Origin: Micropterix aruncella | Lineage: Eukaryota; Arthropoda; Insecta; Lepidoptera; Micropterigidae | Assembly: GCA_944548615.1 (NCBI GenBank) | Contig: OX155950.1 | Location: 36,807,155 to 36,871,154, forward strand | Length of the DNA stretch: 64,000 nucleotides | Direction of reading: 5' to 3' | In this document: piece by piece, positions 29,640 to 40,503 of the stretch | How the letters are laid out: every line of letters begins with the position of its first letter | Numbering within the stretch: position 1 is the stretch's first letter | Position numbers and translations under genes: made by a program | The notes under the pieces: generated by a model | Told to the model about the DNA's origin: nothing | Database searches by the model: none | The model's input: the letters and a program-made list of their open reading frames with translations, nothing else

Positions 29640-31035
29640 CAGCCTGCAACAGGCCAATGGGAAACGTTAATATAATCAACGGCGGGGCGCGAGGCCGAGT
29701 TTGGGAATTAATATATCCAATTTAAGAAAAAACGACCTCAAGCACTTCTTATATGTGATGTATAATATCATCAGCTATGTATAGTAAAACTTTGAACTTC
29801 CTAAAGTGGGATTCTCGATGCCAGCCAGGCCGAAGTTTGAGCGGCCGCCTCGCCCATTAAATATAATCATCAACGGGGCGCGGGCCCGAGTTTGGGAATT
29901 AATATCTCCAATTTAAGAAAAAAAAACTTCACGCGTTTTTTATATATGATGTATAATATCATCAGCTATGTATAGTAAAATTTTGTACTTTCTAAAGTGG
30001 GATTCTCGATGCCTATAAGACCGAAGTTTGAGCGGCCGCCACGAACATTACATAAAGTCATCGGCGCGGCGCGGGCCCGAGTATGAGAATTAATATCTCC
30101 AATTTAAGAAAAAATGACCTCACGCACTTCCTATATATAATGTATAATATCATCAGCTATGTATAGTAAAATTTTGAACTTCCTAAAGTGGGGTTCTCGA
30201 TGCCTTTCAGACCAAAGGTTGAGCAGCCGCCTCGCCCATTAAATATAATCATCCACGGGGCGCGGGCCCGAGTTTGGGAATTAATATCCCCAATTTAAGA
30301 AAAAACACCTCACGCACTTTTTAAATATGGTGTGTAATATCATCAGCTATGTATAGTAAAATTTTGACCTTCCTAAAGTGGGATTCTCGATGCCTGCCAG
30401 ACCAAAGTTTGAGCGGCCGCCTCGCCCATTAAATATAATCATCGGCGGGGCGCGGGCCCGAGTTTGGCAATTAAAATCTTCAATGTAAGTACGTAATATA
30501 CAATATCATCAGCGATGTATAGTAAAATTTTGAACTTCCTTAAGTGGGATTCTCGATGCCTGCTAGACCGAAGTTTGAGCGGCTGCCGCGACCATTACAT
30601 ACAGTCATCTTAAATTGGAGATATTAATTCCCATACTCGGGCCCGCGCCGCGCCGATGACTGTATGTAATGGTCGTGGCAGCCGCTCAAACTTCGGTCTG
30701 GCAGGCATTAAAAGTCCCACTTTAGGAAGTTCAAAATTTTACTATACATAGCTGAGGATATTATATATCATATATAAAAAGTGGGTGAGGTATTTTTTTC
30801 TTAAATTGGAGATATTAATTCATAAACTCGGCCCCGCGCCCCGCCGATGATTATATTTAATGGGCGAGGCGGCTGCTCAAACTTCGGTCTGGCAGGCATC
30901 GATAATCCCACTTTAGAAAGTTCAAAATTTTACTATACATAGCTGACGATATTATCCATCACATATAAAAAGTGCGTGAGGTCGTTTTTTCTTAAATTGT
31001 AGATATTAATTTCCATACTCGGGCCCGCGCCGCAA
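29640..31035. repeat. ~190-bp tandem array with an internal inversion
   Basis: Five direct units start near 29681, 29871, 30061, 30252 and 30441 (each with 'CGGGGCGCGGGCCCGAG' or a variant and 'CATCAGCTATGTATAGTAAA'). From about 30606 the same unit runs in the opposite direction for a little over two copies. The array can therefore fold into a long hairpin. 31036-31620 is AT-rich unique sequence. Confidence 0.85.
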
Positions 31036-32191
31036 TATTATGAGCGAATTGTAAGCATTGCTCAATAAGGCGAAAAATATTGGACACTGTTTATTTACTT
31101 TTGTTAAGCGGTGTATTTCCATTTTAGTAATTATTATGAGTAAATTAGGAGTTTTTTGTTGCATTTTATTTAGTATTCGTTTATAAAGGTGCGCCGTACA
31201 ATAATGGCTGATCTGTCGGTGTGAATTATATAAAAAACGGTCTGATTTTACATAGATTGTAGTTTTTGTCCACATTGCAAAATTTCACACAGTTTGTTGA
31301 AAAAGAAAATTGTACATATGTGTATATTTTTAAAACAACAGTGCCACTGTTATAAATATATTTTATTTTTGTATTTATATTGTGGAATATGATAGAAACT
31401 GTGATAGTTGAATATTTCCTCAATTTAATTTTTCTGCGGAGTTTTGGTCGTAGCTGTAGCGCCGAATTTTTTTATTTCTCTTTGTAAACATTCTTGGATT
31501 ACACGGTACCTCTAAAAATATATTTTATTACCTTGTTTTAGGAATAAAAGGGATCTATCAAAAAGTTCTATTTTATTTTCCACCCTAAACATAAGAACCT
31601 AAAGCAAACCAAGGGCCTTTTGAGAGAATTTGCTACGGGCCCCGCGCTGGCTTAATCCGGCACTGGGTATACTGTTACAAGAAGAACAACCAATGAAAAA
31701 GAAAAGACGCCACAAAGTGTGGGTCAAAAATTGGCTGCAAGAGAGACAACGCTTTTCTTATGTAAATTTAGCGGCAGAATTGGTGAACCAAATGATTATC
31801 GAAATGATATGAGGATGACCGAGGAAGTGTTTATGGAGCTAAGGGATTTGGTGTCCCCTTTAATAAAAACACTAGATACACTTTTCGTGTAGGTACCTTG
31901 TACAGTTTTCGTGTACGCTCTACACGTTGGCCAACGCGTAGGTAGAGCGTTGTCCACCGCTCTACAAAGAAATAATAAACCTTGTCCTGAAATTAGAAAT
32001 TTAGGTTATCTAGTGATGGCCTGTGATGGTGAGAATTCGGCAGCGGCACGAGCGGCACGGCATCCAGCACATATTATTAATTCAGTTTAAAAAAATATTT
32101 AACATAAATTTAACTGAAATATGAAGAATATGAAATAGAAATACAATATTTTACATTATTTCTTGAGATGGATTCTATGACATCCACTAAA

Positions 32192-32551
32192 ATGTAGTTG
32201 TTAAACTTTTTCGTTACTATTATTGTCAAGATAAAATTCATTGTCAATTTAATAGAATCATTTTTTTCACATAATAAATGTGAAACGTCTCTACTTCAGT
32301 GAATTCACCGAAGTAGAGACGGCCGTGATCCTTCAATTATAGGATTTATTCGTTACGCCGCCTTTCTCTTTTCTTTCTGTTGCATGTCATGTGTTCGGGT
32401 AACGGCCAAAACGTGGACATTGACAATTTATAATACCTACCTGTACCTACCCACGTGAATACATATATTATTTATTATGTGAAAAAAAAATGATTCTATT
32501 AAATTTAATTTTATCTTGACAATAATAGTAACAAAAAAGTACATTTTATTC
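32192..32551. repeat. Foldback element with ~75-bp arms
   Basis: The arms at 32192-32280 and 32468-32551 are inverted copies ('GTTACTATTATTGTCAAGAT', then 'AATAGAATCATTTTTTTCAC'). The centre holds a second hairpin (CGTCTCTACTTC...GAAGTAGAGACG, about 32285-32323). No clear target duplication. Flanks 31881-32190 and 32552-33300 hold nothing certain. Confidence 0.75.
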
Positions 32552-33300
32552 CATTATAATACACAGTATTCGCCTTGGCAGCACCGGCTGCTTGTCTGCC
32601 AGTTTTCAATTTATTTTTAACCCTGACAACCCTAGCGCTGCGAGTTTGGCGTAAAATGACGTTGCCAACCATACCATAATTACGGATTGCCGATTTGCTG
32701 TTGGAATGCCCGGCTTGCAAGCATACATACATAGTAGCATTGATTAGGTATACAGTTCCAGAACTGGACCGACAGACTTTAGGTGGTGATAGCTTTGGCA
32801 CAGTATACTAACCAGTAGCTTTACTCTCGAGCTACAAGGCAATGCGGGAAGAGGGTGCAAGGAATGTGGGCAGAGGGGTACGTCCCGACGAACGCGAACA
32901 GTTAGAATTACGAGTAGGTAAGGGATGGCGACTTTTCGAGCGTTTTTGAGCGTTCGGATATCTTTCTACCTGCTTTATGCATGCCTGCCGCTACGTAGCC
33001 TACACAGATTGTGTAGGCTACTTAGGCTTTGATTTCAATTTTGTTCTAAGAGAACCTACCTACTGTCTGATATACCGTGGCTTTGGTAAAGATCTACCAA
33101 ATTAATATAATATACCTACGTTCAGCGTTTGGTTTGCGATGTCATCATTGCAGCAAGGTAATTGCGGATATTGTAACGATTTAAGAATATTTTCATGGAA
33201 AAGTTACCAATAATAGGATTTTTTTACTCAAGAGAGCAAATAAACGACCCAAGGCGATTTCGAAAATCTAGTAAAACTTGGAAACTATAAGATTTTGCTG

Positions 33301-33975
33301 AGCCGTAAGACACGCTCGGATTTGGTACGGCCGGACTACGGATTTGGTCCGCTCCGCACCATATCTGTTCGTCTGTAGAGTAGTCCGACGACAATAATAA
33401 TTATTATTCGTGTCCGCGGTGGTCCGATGGTTTGCACAGCGGATATGGTCCGCTCCGTACAAAATCAGTGCTCGGGACCGTATTGACTAGTCGCGTTCGA
33501 AACGCCTCGAAGTCGCGTTCGAAAAGTCGCTCCGAAAAGTCGCGTTCAATAAGCCGGCCGTGCGGTCATTTTTTATTATGGATGAAATAATCACCGAACA
33601 GGATATAATGGAAATTCTCCAATTGTATAAAGATTTTTCACCTAAAATTCTTATCAACTACCTACATGTAAAAAAGTCGTCGAGTTAGCTTAAATATAAT
33701 TTTGTCCATTCTTTACTTTTTCCGGGGTTTTCGTAGAGGCTGTGACGTTGCCGCTACAAATAAAATGCTTGCGTGCCTGGACGACGGCCGCTTGATGACA
33801 GTGTACACTTGACGACGTACTCTAGCAACTGTCCGGTCCGGTCGTCTGTTGCAAGAACGGATTTGATCCGCCGTACCAAATCCGAGCGTCTGTTACGGCT
33901 AGAACAGATATGGTTCGATACGAGCGGACCAAATCCGTGGTCCGGCCGTATCAAATACGAGCGTGTGTTACGGCT
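33301..33975. mobile_element. 675-bp element with ~75-bp terminal inverted repeats
   Basis: The left arm 'AGCCGTAAGACACGCTCGG' to 'CACCATATCTGTTC' matches the inverted right arm (33898-33975) at about 85% identity, with further inverted 'GGTCCGCTCCG' blocks inside. Short frame 'MDEIITEQDIMEILQLYKDF' at 33579. No target duplication could be fixed. Probably a MITE of unknown superfamily. Confidence 0.65.
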
Positions 33976-34054
33976 ATTAGACTAGATTAGCATAACACGT
34001 CCTAAATCTATTTATATCTGTTATGTACAAAATAAACAACTAAATAATAGAAAA

Positions 34055-34612
34055 AAGGAATAAAAAACACGACTTCCGTTACCGAAAGTGAACTATTGTA
34101 TACATATTTTTTTTAATGAAATAATTGTGATTTATGTATTTATTCATATAGATGGATGTATATTTCCGGAATGTACTCAATCAGATATTTCATTTAACCC
34201 TAAACACGATATATTTATGTTAATTTATTGACATTTCGACATTTAGACAACTGCTTACTTGATATAGTTAAAGAACCATATGACACTCAGAATGACATAA
34301 TGATTCTAATAATATAACACACTTCTAAATCGTTTCAAGCGTTTAGAAGTTAGGGTAGAATAAAGAAACGGAAAACAGACAAAATTAATCCTGAACACAT
34401 TACACTTCTTTTTTGTTGGGCAGTCGTGTAAAAAGGCGGCACAATGCTGCTGTTATTGCACCGATTGTAACGGAGGTAGGGTTGCGGGTACGGCTAGCGC
34501 GAATTTTTAAATTTCGCAATGCACACTACACACACTATTACGTCCCAAACTTCAATAGAGACAACCGTGGAATATTTTTTTTTTAAATGCTCGCAATGCC
34601 CATCGCCTAGCG
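34055..34612 (+). repeat. Dispersed repeat family X, copy 2 (fullest)
   Basis: Begins 'AAACACGACTTCCGTTACCG', has a TA-rich middle and 'TATATTTCCGGAATGTACTC', and ends near 'CTCGCAATGCCC'. It defines the full length (~550 bp). There is no coding capacity and no terminal repeat was found. Confidence 0.75.
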
Positions 34613-34716
34613 CAAGGACATAGGTAACACAAGGTACAGTGGGTATACACCATCAACATAATCGACGCGGTATCAGCAGCAGCTTGCCACCTACCCGCAG
34701 ATGACGATTGCTATAA

Positions 34717-34850
34717 TTTCACATAGGCCTCAAACTTTTTAATAAATTGCCTGATAAATTAAAGGCCATTAAAAATATCGATAGTTACAAGAGATCCATT
34801 CGGGTGTATTTGCTTAAGGCGCGGTCTTATCGCAAATCACCAAATAGTAC
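34717..34850 (+). pseudogene. Non-LTR retrotransposon C-terminal fragment
   Basis: Reads 'GLKLFNKLPDKLKAIKNIDS' and 'YKRSIRVYLLKARSY', the final domain seen in many Jockey/CR1-type LINEs ('F-N-x-LP...I...FK..L...L'). Confidence 0.65.
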
Positions 34851-35355
34851 CATTTTTGAACGTCTAGTGCGACGTGACAAAGTTAAAATACAACGCTGAA
34901 AAAAATACTGTAGATAGATAAAGAAACTAAAAAGACTTATAAATGAAAAGAATTTTGAAAAGAAGTCTAGTTTTTCAACAAAAAAACGCACAAATAATCC
35001 CTCTATAAAAACTTTGACATCGAAATTCTCCCAATTTTTAAAGGCGACAACATTTTTTTTTTTACGAAATAAATAGCCTGACTGGAGTTCTAAACGTATC
35101 TGAAGCCACTTTTTTAATTTGGTTTGTAAATTTTGAAATACACCAAAAATTGTCGTTATATAAGGTGCGCGCATCGCGTCGTCTCTTCAAACACCGAGCA
35201 ACGCTCGGATGGGACGGTCGTCTCGGCCGCTCTGCATTAGCGTATTCTGGTCGCTATTCAGCGTATTTAATGGAAATAAAATCGCAAGCTGACGTGCACC
35301 TGGGCTTTTAAATAGTGCATATATTGTAAATAGTGACGCTGTATCAGAATAAACA

Positions 35356-35435
35356 ATGGGGAATAAAAATAAAAAACTTCAAAAATCCTTCGTGAGAAAA
35401 CGACATGGACCTAAGAAAAATGATAGATCGTTTGG
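35356..35435 (+). CDS. Possible first exon of the YqaJ/Mutator-like gene
   Basis: ATG at 35356 gives a very basic N-terminus ('MGNKNKKLQKSFVRKRHGPK', then 'KNDRSF') followed by a strong donor GG|GTAAGT at 35436. Such Lys/Arg-rich starts suit a nuclear protein. It ends in phase 2, whereas the next recognised exon (35611) needs phase 1. An exon between them is missing, deleted, or not recognised. Confidence 0.5.
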
Positions 35436-35610
35436 GTAAGTAAAGCATGATAGTATACCTTAATCATATGAAATCAAAATTCTTTATTACATTTTCAATA
35501 AGTACATTATTTATGTTAATAAGCCATCCTAACTAGGCCTCGCCTGTACTAAGGTAGGTTTAAAGTTATTTATGTGGTGTAGTTTACGGTATAAAGAAGT
35601 CAATTTTTAG

Positions 35611-37283
35611 ATGGTGACTCGGCAACCTATGCCAAAATTTTAGCACAGAATCCATACCCAAACACGACTGTGGTAAAAATTGAATGCCGGAACCACATAC
35701 TCCGTAATTTGTGTAATAAATTACGAGCAGTCTCAAAAGAAATAAAATACCCCTTAAAATTCAGAAAATTATTAAGTGACAAAAAAGTCATGACTGTTAG
35801 AAAGGTGGTAATTTGCTCAATAAAAGAACAACGCATATTAATACAAGAAGGAAACATTACAAAAATGCAGGCAATACAGATTTTACACGCTGATGTACAA
35901 AATTCCCTGTTACATGCTTTTGGAGATCACAGAAGATGTAAAAATTATTACTGCCAGACAGAAAAGTCTTTGATGAGTGCCATGGAAGTTCAAAATTCAA
36001 CGTTTTGGTTTAGATTGAAAGTAATAATAGGCACTGTAGCTTCCAAATCTCAAAGCTTAGTAGAAGATGCCGACACCAACACGGCTGAACGTTTTAATAA
36101 CATAATTGCCAAGATTGTTGGTGGGAAACGTGTAAATTTTTCCATGAGACGAGCTTACCAAGGACGGTGTGCTGCGGCTGTTGTTGCTTTTAATAACAAG
36201 CTGCCTAGGTACACTATTCAAAAAAAAATCTTGGGTAAAAGTCCAAAAGGTGTTTTAAAAAAGATGGAATTAAGACGATATAACAAAAGACTATGGAACC
36301 GAAACAATCCACATAAAAAGAACAGGCTACATAAAATTAACCAAACAAAAAATGACTATGGTGCTAATAGTGCTGCCCCGGATATGATACCAGAAGTATT
36401 GGAAAGAGCAAAGAAAGATTTTCTTGAAAATTTAGCTGTGTTGACCAGCGATAAAGAACGAATTGAAAAGGAAACCAAGTTACAACGCGACTGCAGTGAA
36501 TGGTTGGAGCTACGAAAAAATATGGTCACTGCGTCTAATTTCGGAAAAATAATAAAAAAGCGCCAAAATACGAGTAGTGCCAATCTAGTAAAAAATGTAT
36601 TATACTCTGAAAATATTTCGCACGTAGCATCTATTGCTCACGGTGTAGAAAACGAAAAATTAGCCCTGCAACAGTTAGAGCAGCAAGAAAAAATTATAAT
36701 TGAACCCTGTGGGCTATTCGTTGACAGAAAGTATGCATTTATTGGAGCAACACCGGACGGAATTATCGGAGAGGATACAATTGTTGAGGTTAAGTGTCCT
36801 GTAATGGCATTTAAAAAAGGCATAGAACAGGCGATTAAAGAAAACAAAATTCAAATATACAAATATGATAAAAAAAAGGATACATACAAATTAAATCGTA
36901 ACAGCAACTGGTTTTACCAAGTCCAAGGCCAACTACATGTCTCAAATAGACAAAAATGTCTTTTTGCAATATGGGGTGGCCAAGGCCAAGACTTGAAAAC
37001 AGAGTACATTGAAAGGGAGGACGATATCTGGACAGAAAAAATGGAAAAAAAAATAGTCGACTTTTATATGCAAAGTATTCTCCCAGAAATATTGGACTCC
37101 AGACATATGCGTGGAATGCCGATACGCAACTGTTTCAGTATACCAACAGCGGCACCGCTACCACTTCTATCACCAATGCGATCAACACAATCACCACCGC
37201 TAGCACCACTAAATAATTCGCCGCATACGCCGACACAATTTAAGAACATTCAGCCAAGAGTATTAGATTATTCCGAGTTTTAA
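35611..37283 (+). CDS. Mutator-like domain fused to YqaJ (lambda-exonuclease-like) nuclease
   Basis: The acceptor is CAATTTTTAG at 35601-35610; the open frame then runs to the stop at 37281 (about 557 codons). The N-terminal part ('DGDSATYAKI', 'KIECRNHILRNLCNKL', 'ERFNNIIAKIVGGKR', about residues 1-200) matches the Mutator-like domain found in insect multi-copy genes, but lacks its first half. The C-terminal part is a YqaJ exonuclease fold: 'MVTASNFGKI', then catalytic 'ATPDG' Asp (36757), 'EVKC' Glu-Lys, and 'YQVQGQLHVSNRQKC'. Catalytic residues are present. The tail is Pro-rich. The decayed copy at 2341-5170 shows it is multi-copy and hence probably transposon-derived. Confidence 0.8.
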
Positions 37284-37317
37284 AAAAATCTCCACAAAAT
37301 AAGCAATAAAAAAATAT

Positions 37318-37500
37318 CAATAGTGCATGATAATATGTGTATAGTGTATGATAGTGCTATGTGAATACTGTTACGTGTATTGCTATGTGCTATGTGAATA
37401 GTGCTATGTGCTATGTGAATAGTGTATGGTGCTATGTGAATAGTGATATGTGAATAGTGCATGATAGTGCTATGTGAATGTGTGAATAGTGCTACGATAG
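37318..37500 (+). repeat. Minisatellite just 3' of the YqaJ gene
   Basis: Irregular repeats of about 14-22 bp built on 'GTGCTATGTGAATA'. It starts 35 bp after the stop codon. It is absent from the decayed copy's 3' flank. Confidence 0.75.
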
Positions 37501-39830
37501 TTGTATGTGAATTTTAGGCGAAAAAGTGCTACGATAGGCAATAGTTTTTGGGAAACTAAGATGAAGCAACGGCTTGTGGATTTCTATCAAACATGCCTTT
37601 TACCCGGAATAGTCGGTTAAAGAAAATCCCGTTTCATGCCCCAGAGAGATACCACATTATAAATTCTTACGAATATCTTAACCGGCGCCGCAATATTTTT
37701 TTTCGATGTTTTCTGTTTTTAACATTCTTTTTTCACATTTTTTCCATATACCCACCGACATACCACTCGGGCGGGGTGCATGGCCAAGCTGATTTCTGGA
37801 CGGTGTTTTTCATCTGAGTCATCATATTTTTTTTATGTATATGCTTATGATACTTATGTAAATTAGGATATTATTAAAGATAATATTATAATTACGGTAT
37901 CTCCGGTCGTTTTTTGGAGGTTTCCTATCCGGACTTAAACGCTCTCATTGATCAGTGATTTCGTGTGACTTCATATTACTTAAAATTCTTAGTTTACGGA
38001 TTTTATATATTGTTGTTTTTAAATATGCACCACAAATTAAGTGTAAGCGTTTAAGGCAATGGATACCGTTATTTCCTCCTCAATAAGTCATATTAACGTA
38101 TACAATAAAGAAAAACTGACTCTTTTGCTGTTATTTTACTGATCCTTCTACTGTCTTGTACATTGTGTTAACAGTCTTTTTCAAGTCTTTTTTGATGCCC
38201 GGGCTAGAAGATAATCTTTTGGCACTAATAGTCACCTTATGTGATATTTTTAACTCATAAAATATCCATACTAGGAAGGTGCCCCTTAAAAACCGCTGTA
38301 ATTCAAGTGCGATACTAATGGAGTGACTGTCCATTCGATGATCGTTAAACAAACAAAAAAGAGGCACGGTCTACATAATTATACCTGCTCTAGGAAATGG
38401 GTGTTACAAAACCCATATATCTACTAATAATGTGTTAAATGCCACGGTGGCAGTATTTTTTTTATATCCGTAAAAAGAAAAATCACTTCAATTAGAAGTA
38501 GATTTAGCAATATGGTGTTGTCGTGGTATTTTGGTATAAGATTTTGTGTACTGAATATTGTTCAATATGAGAAATTGAGTTGAAAGTTACATATTACTTT
38601 TTTTCGTTGAGGCCAAGGTTACCGTCAAAAAGCGGGTTTTATTTTCAACTTTCAGATCTTTTCAGAATGTGTAATATTTTTAACAATAATATTTTTTATA
38701 TTGCATTTTTTTAATAATTTATCATAATTCCATATTATCCTAACTGAGAAATCAACAAAAAAATATTTTCAATAGATAAATTTTCTATAAGCAGAATGAA
38801 TGATGAGGTAGGATAGCTGTTATTTGAAAATTTCATCTAAAATCATTTCTATTTCTGTGCAGAACAACAGATAAGATAGTACTGATATCAGTTATAATAA
38901 AGCAGAATTATCCTAACTACACAAAATGCTATTTAAAATAAACATTTTGCATATTAAATTTCATAAAAATAAAGCTTTTAATAAACTATTCACACTATAA
39001 AAAAATCAACTCTTAAGAATTATTCATATTAAAGATAAAAAGAAAATAGAAGAATAGAGAAGGAGAATAAAGTTTAAAAGTGCTCTCCTGACAAATTTGA
39101 ATAAATCGAGTTAGGCTAGTTCTGCAATTATGGGACGAATATATGTATGTGCATAAGGTCCTATCTATGCGTTTTATAAATGATGATGTTTCCCGAGCTC
39201 CCAGGCGCCTGTCTGCGGCCGCGCAGCGATTGTCCGTTGGGCGCAGTAGCATTCCAAACGGACAAAAATTGTACTATTTTGTGATGTTTCTGATTATTTA
39301 TTGCGGTCAGGCCGCGTCTTAAAATCAATATGTAAGCACCTACCTATGCGCATAACGACATTTTGAAATATTGTGAATATCGTATCTTACAATTTAATGT
39401 AATGTACATTTTTTGCTTTATTATCATTTGTTTTGCTTTAAATTGTTATGTTATAGGGTTTTGTTTTTGTAAATTGGAAAGCTAGGAGTAATTTACTTTA
39501 GTTTACTTATCTTTGTTAAATTGATTAACTAGTTTTGAATAATTTAATGTCATTCCTACACAATTGTAATAGTGTAATGGTAATAAATACTATGTATCGT
39601 ATCTCTATCTCTTTACTCTAACCTGGACAAAGGCGGTTGCGACATCACCGAAACGTCGGGTGTTTCACGCTGTTAATTCGTTTTTATCTTATTTAGGTAC
39701 AAAGTGTACTTAGTTAGTCTACCCCCTCCCCCCTCGACCCCCATCGATGTATTCTAAAAATTATGGCCAAAATACGATCTTGTTCGTCAGCTGTACATCG
39801 TCGGAAAAGTTGGCAACACTAATGACTGCA
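37501..39830. other. Intergenic AT-rich region; includes YqaJ-gene 3' flank and a repeat arm
   Basis: 38050-38110 resembles 5105-5165 (3' flank of the decayed copy), so the gene or element extends to at least 38110. 39619-39665 has 'GGCGGTTGCGACATCACCGA' and 'AAACGTCGGG', the same unit as the foldback at 47020-47225. Otherwise no gene is seen. Confidence 0.5.
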
Positions 39831-40239
39831 TCATTTTGCAGCAGCGTGCAGCAGTAGCAAGCAAACGGCTTGCGGCCGACGACGTTGGTGTGTTGTGTGT
39901 CGCTTGTTCATTTAAGAACGTATAATTTTACGTTTATTTCGCGCGCACATCGCAAGTAGTTATAAAACAAACAAACATTTTCAGGCGAAAATAAAATCAC
40001 TCGTGGCTCACACGTCTAAATGTATTAAATATATTAAAACAGTAGAGTAATCTCGACAACCAGGAAGGAACTTTTAAGTGCAGTTTACCTATTTTTTTTA
40101 CTATGAAATGCGCGACAAGCTTTCATTGTTCTCTCGTGTTTAGTAATGTTATTTGTTCCTTGTGTTATTGCTCCGTGGATTAAATCGGACCAAAAGTGAT
40201 TCCAAATATTATTTATGATAAACAATACTTTTATAAAAC
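39831..40239 (+). promoter_or_regulatory. Presumed 5' UTR/promoter of the bestrophin gene
   Basis: Sequence of moderate complexity, free of recognised transposons, immediately upstream of the bestrophin ATG, with CpG-containing stretches ('GGCCGACGACG', 'TTTCGCGCGCACATCGC'). Several upstream ATGs occur (e.g. 40103). The start site and any untranslated exon borders cannot be fixed. Confidence 0.45.
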
Positions 40240-40310
40240 ATGACGGTTACTTATACAGCTGAAGTTGCGACTTGCAGAGGTTTTGGATGCTTCTTAAAAT
40301 TATTACTTAG
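40240..40310 (+). CDS. Best1: Bestrophin first coding exon
   Basis: ATG at 40240 encodes 'MTVTYTAEVATCRGFGCFLK', then LLL and the first two bases of an Arg codon, followed by a perfect donor AG|GTAAGT at 40311. The MT(V/I)TYT-x-EVAT...FGCFLKLLLR start is the conserved N-terminus of insect Bestrophin-1, which continues WRGSIYK in the next exon. Bestrophins are pentameric Ca2+-activated chloride channels of the plasma membrane; the N-terminal segment lines the activation machinery. No second exon could be found to 64000, so intron 1 exceeds 23 kb or the next exon was missed. Best1 rather than Best2 is chosen from the 'ATCRGFG' segment. Confidence 0.87.
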
Positions 40311-40332
40311 GTAAGTAACAGTGATTACTCAC

Positions 40333-40503
40333 AAATTAAGCTAACAATAACGCTAATGAAGGCCTATTATTTTTGAACGGCGCGACTAAGCCAATGGACA
40401 TGCATTCAAAGCATTGTTGGAGACATTGGAGTTGCCCACTTATAATTCAAAGCAAAGCGAGTCATATTATTGGGTACGTTCAGTAGGTTCTACTTTGAGG
40501 CAC
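40333..40503 (+). repeat. Dispersed repeat family E, left part
   Basis: Matches 46424-46575 ('AATGAAGGCCTATTATTTTT', 'AAGCAT...GTTG'). It continues after the inserted hAT at 41912-41970. It starts just 23 bp inside the bestrophin intron. Confidence 0.7.

Larger units (their letters stand above)
29455..31665. mobile_element. Non-autonomous hAT with 8-bp target duplication, carrying a satellite array
   Basis: 2211 bp between GGTATACT duplications (29447-29454 and 31666-31673). Inverted ends CAGTGCCGGATTA; subterminal 'GGGGCCCGTAGCA'. No transposase frame. It is filled with tandem ~190-bp units (29640-31035). It inserted into the Harbinger coding remnant, and the duplicated 8 bp let the interrupted frame be followed across. 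Confidence 0.93.
29229..31880 (+). pseudogene. PIF/Harbinger transposase remnant split by a hAT insertion
   Basis: The frame before the hAT ('MACSHTELLCYLGI', 29410-29454) continues after it ('LLQEEQPMKKKRRHKVWVKN', then 'LQERQRFSYVNLAAEL', 'MRMTEEVFMELRDLVSPLIK', 31674-31870, one frameshift near 31790). This is the N-terminal region of a Harbinger/HARBI1-like nuclease. The DDE domain is lost. 29229-29260 ('GTGGGTGTTTCATTAGCG', after TTTAA) may be its left terminus. No right terminus was found. Confidence 0.7.

Noticed and set aside
29640..31035. CRISPR-like regular repeats
   Set aside because: Units are ~190 bp tandem satellite without unique spacers, in an insect genome.
32511..32801. 96-codon basic frame on the minus strand
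   Set aside because: Overlaps the foldback arm and shows no known domain; could be coding but there is no evidence.
40103..40130. Upstream ATG at 40103 as the bestrophin start
   Set aside because: It opens only a very short frame and is not in frame with the conserved MTVTYT start at 40240.
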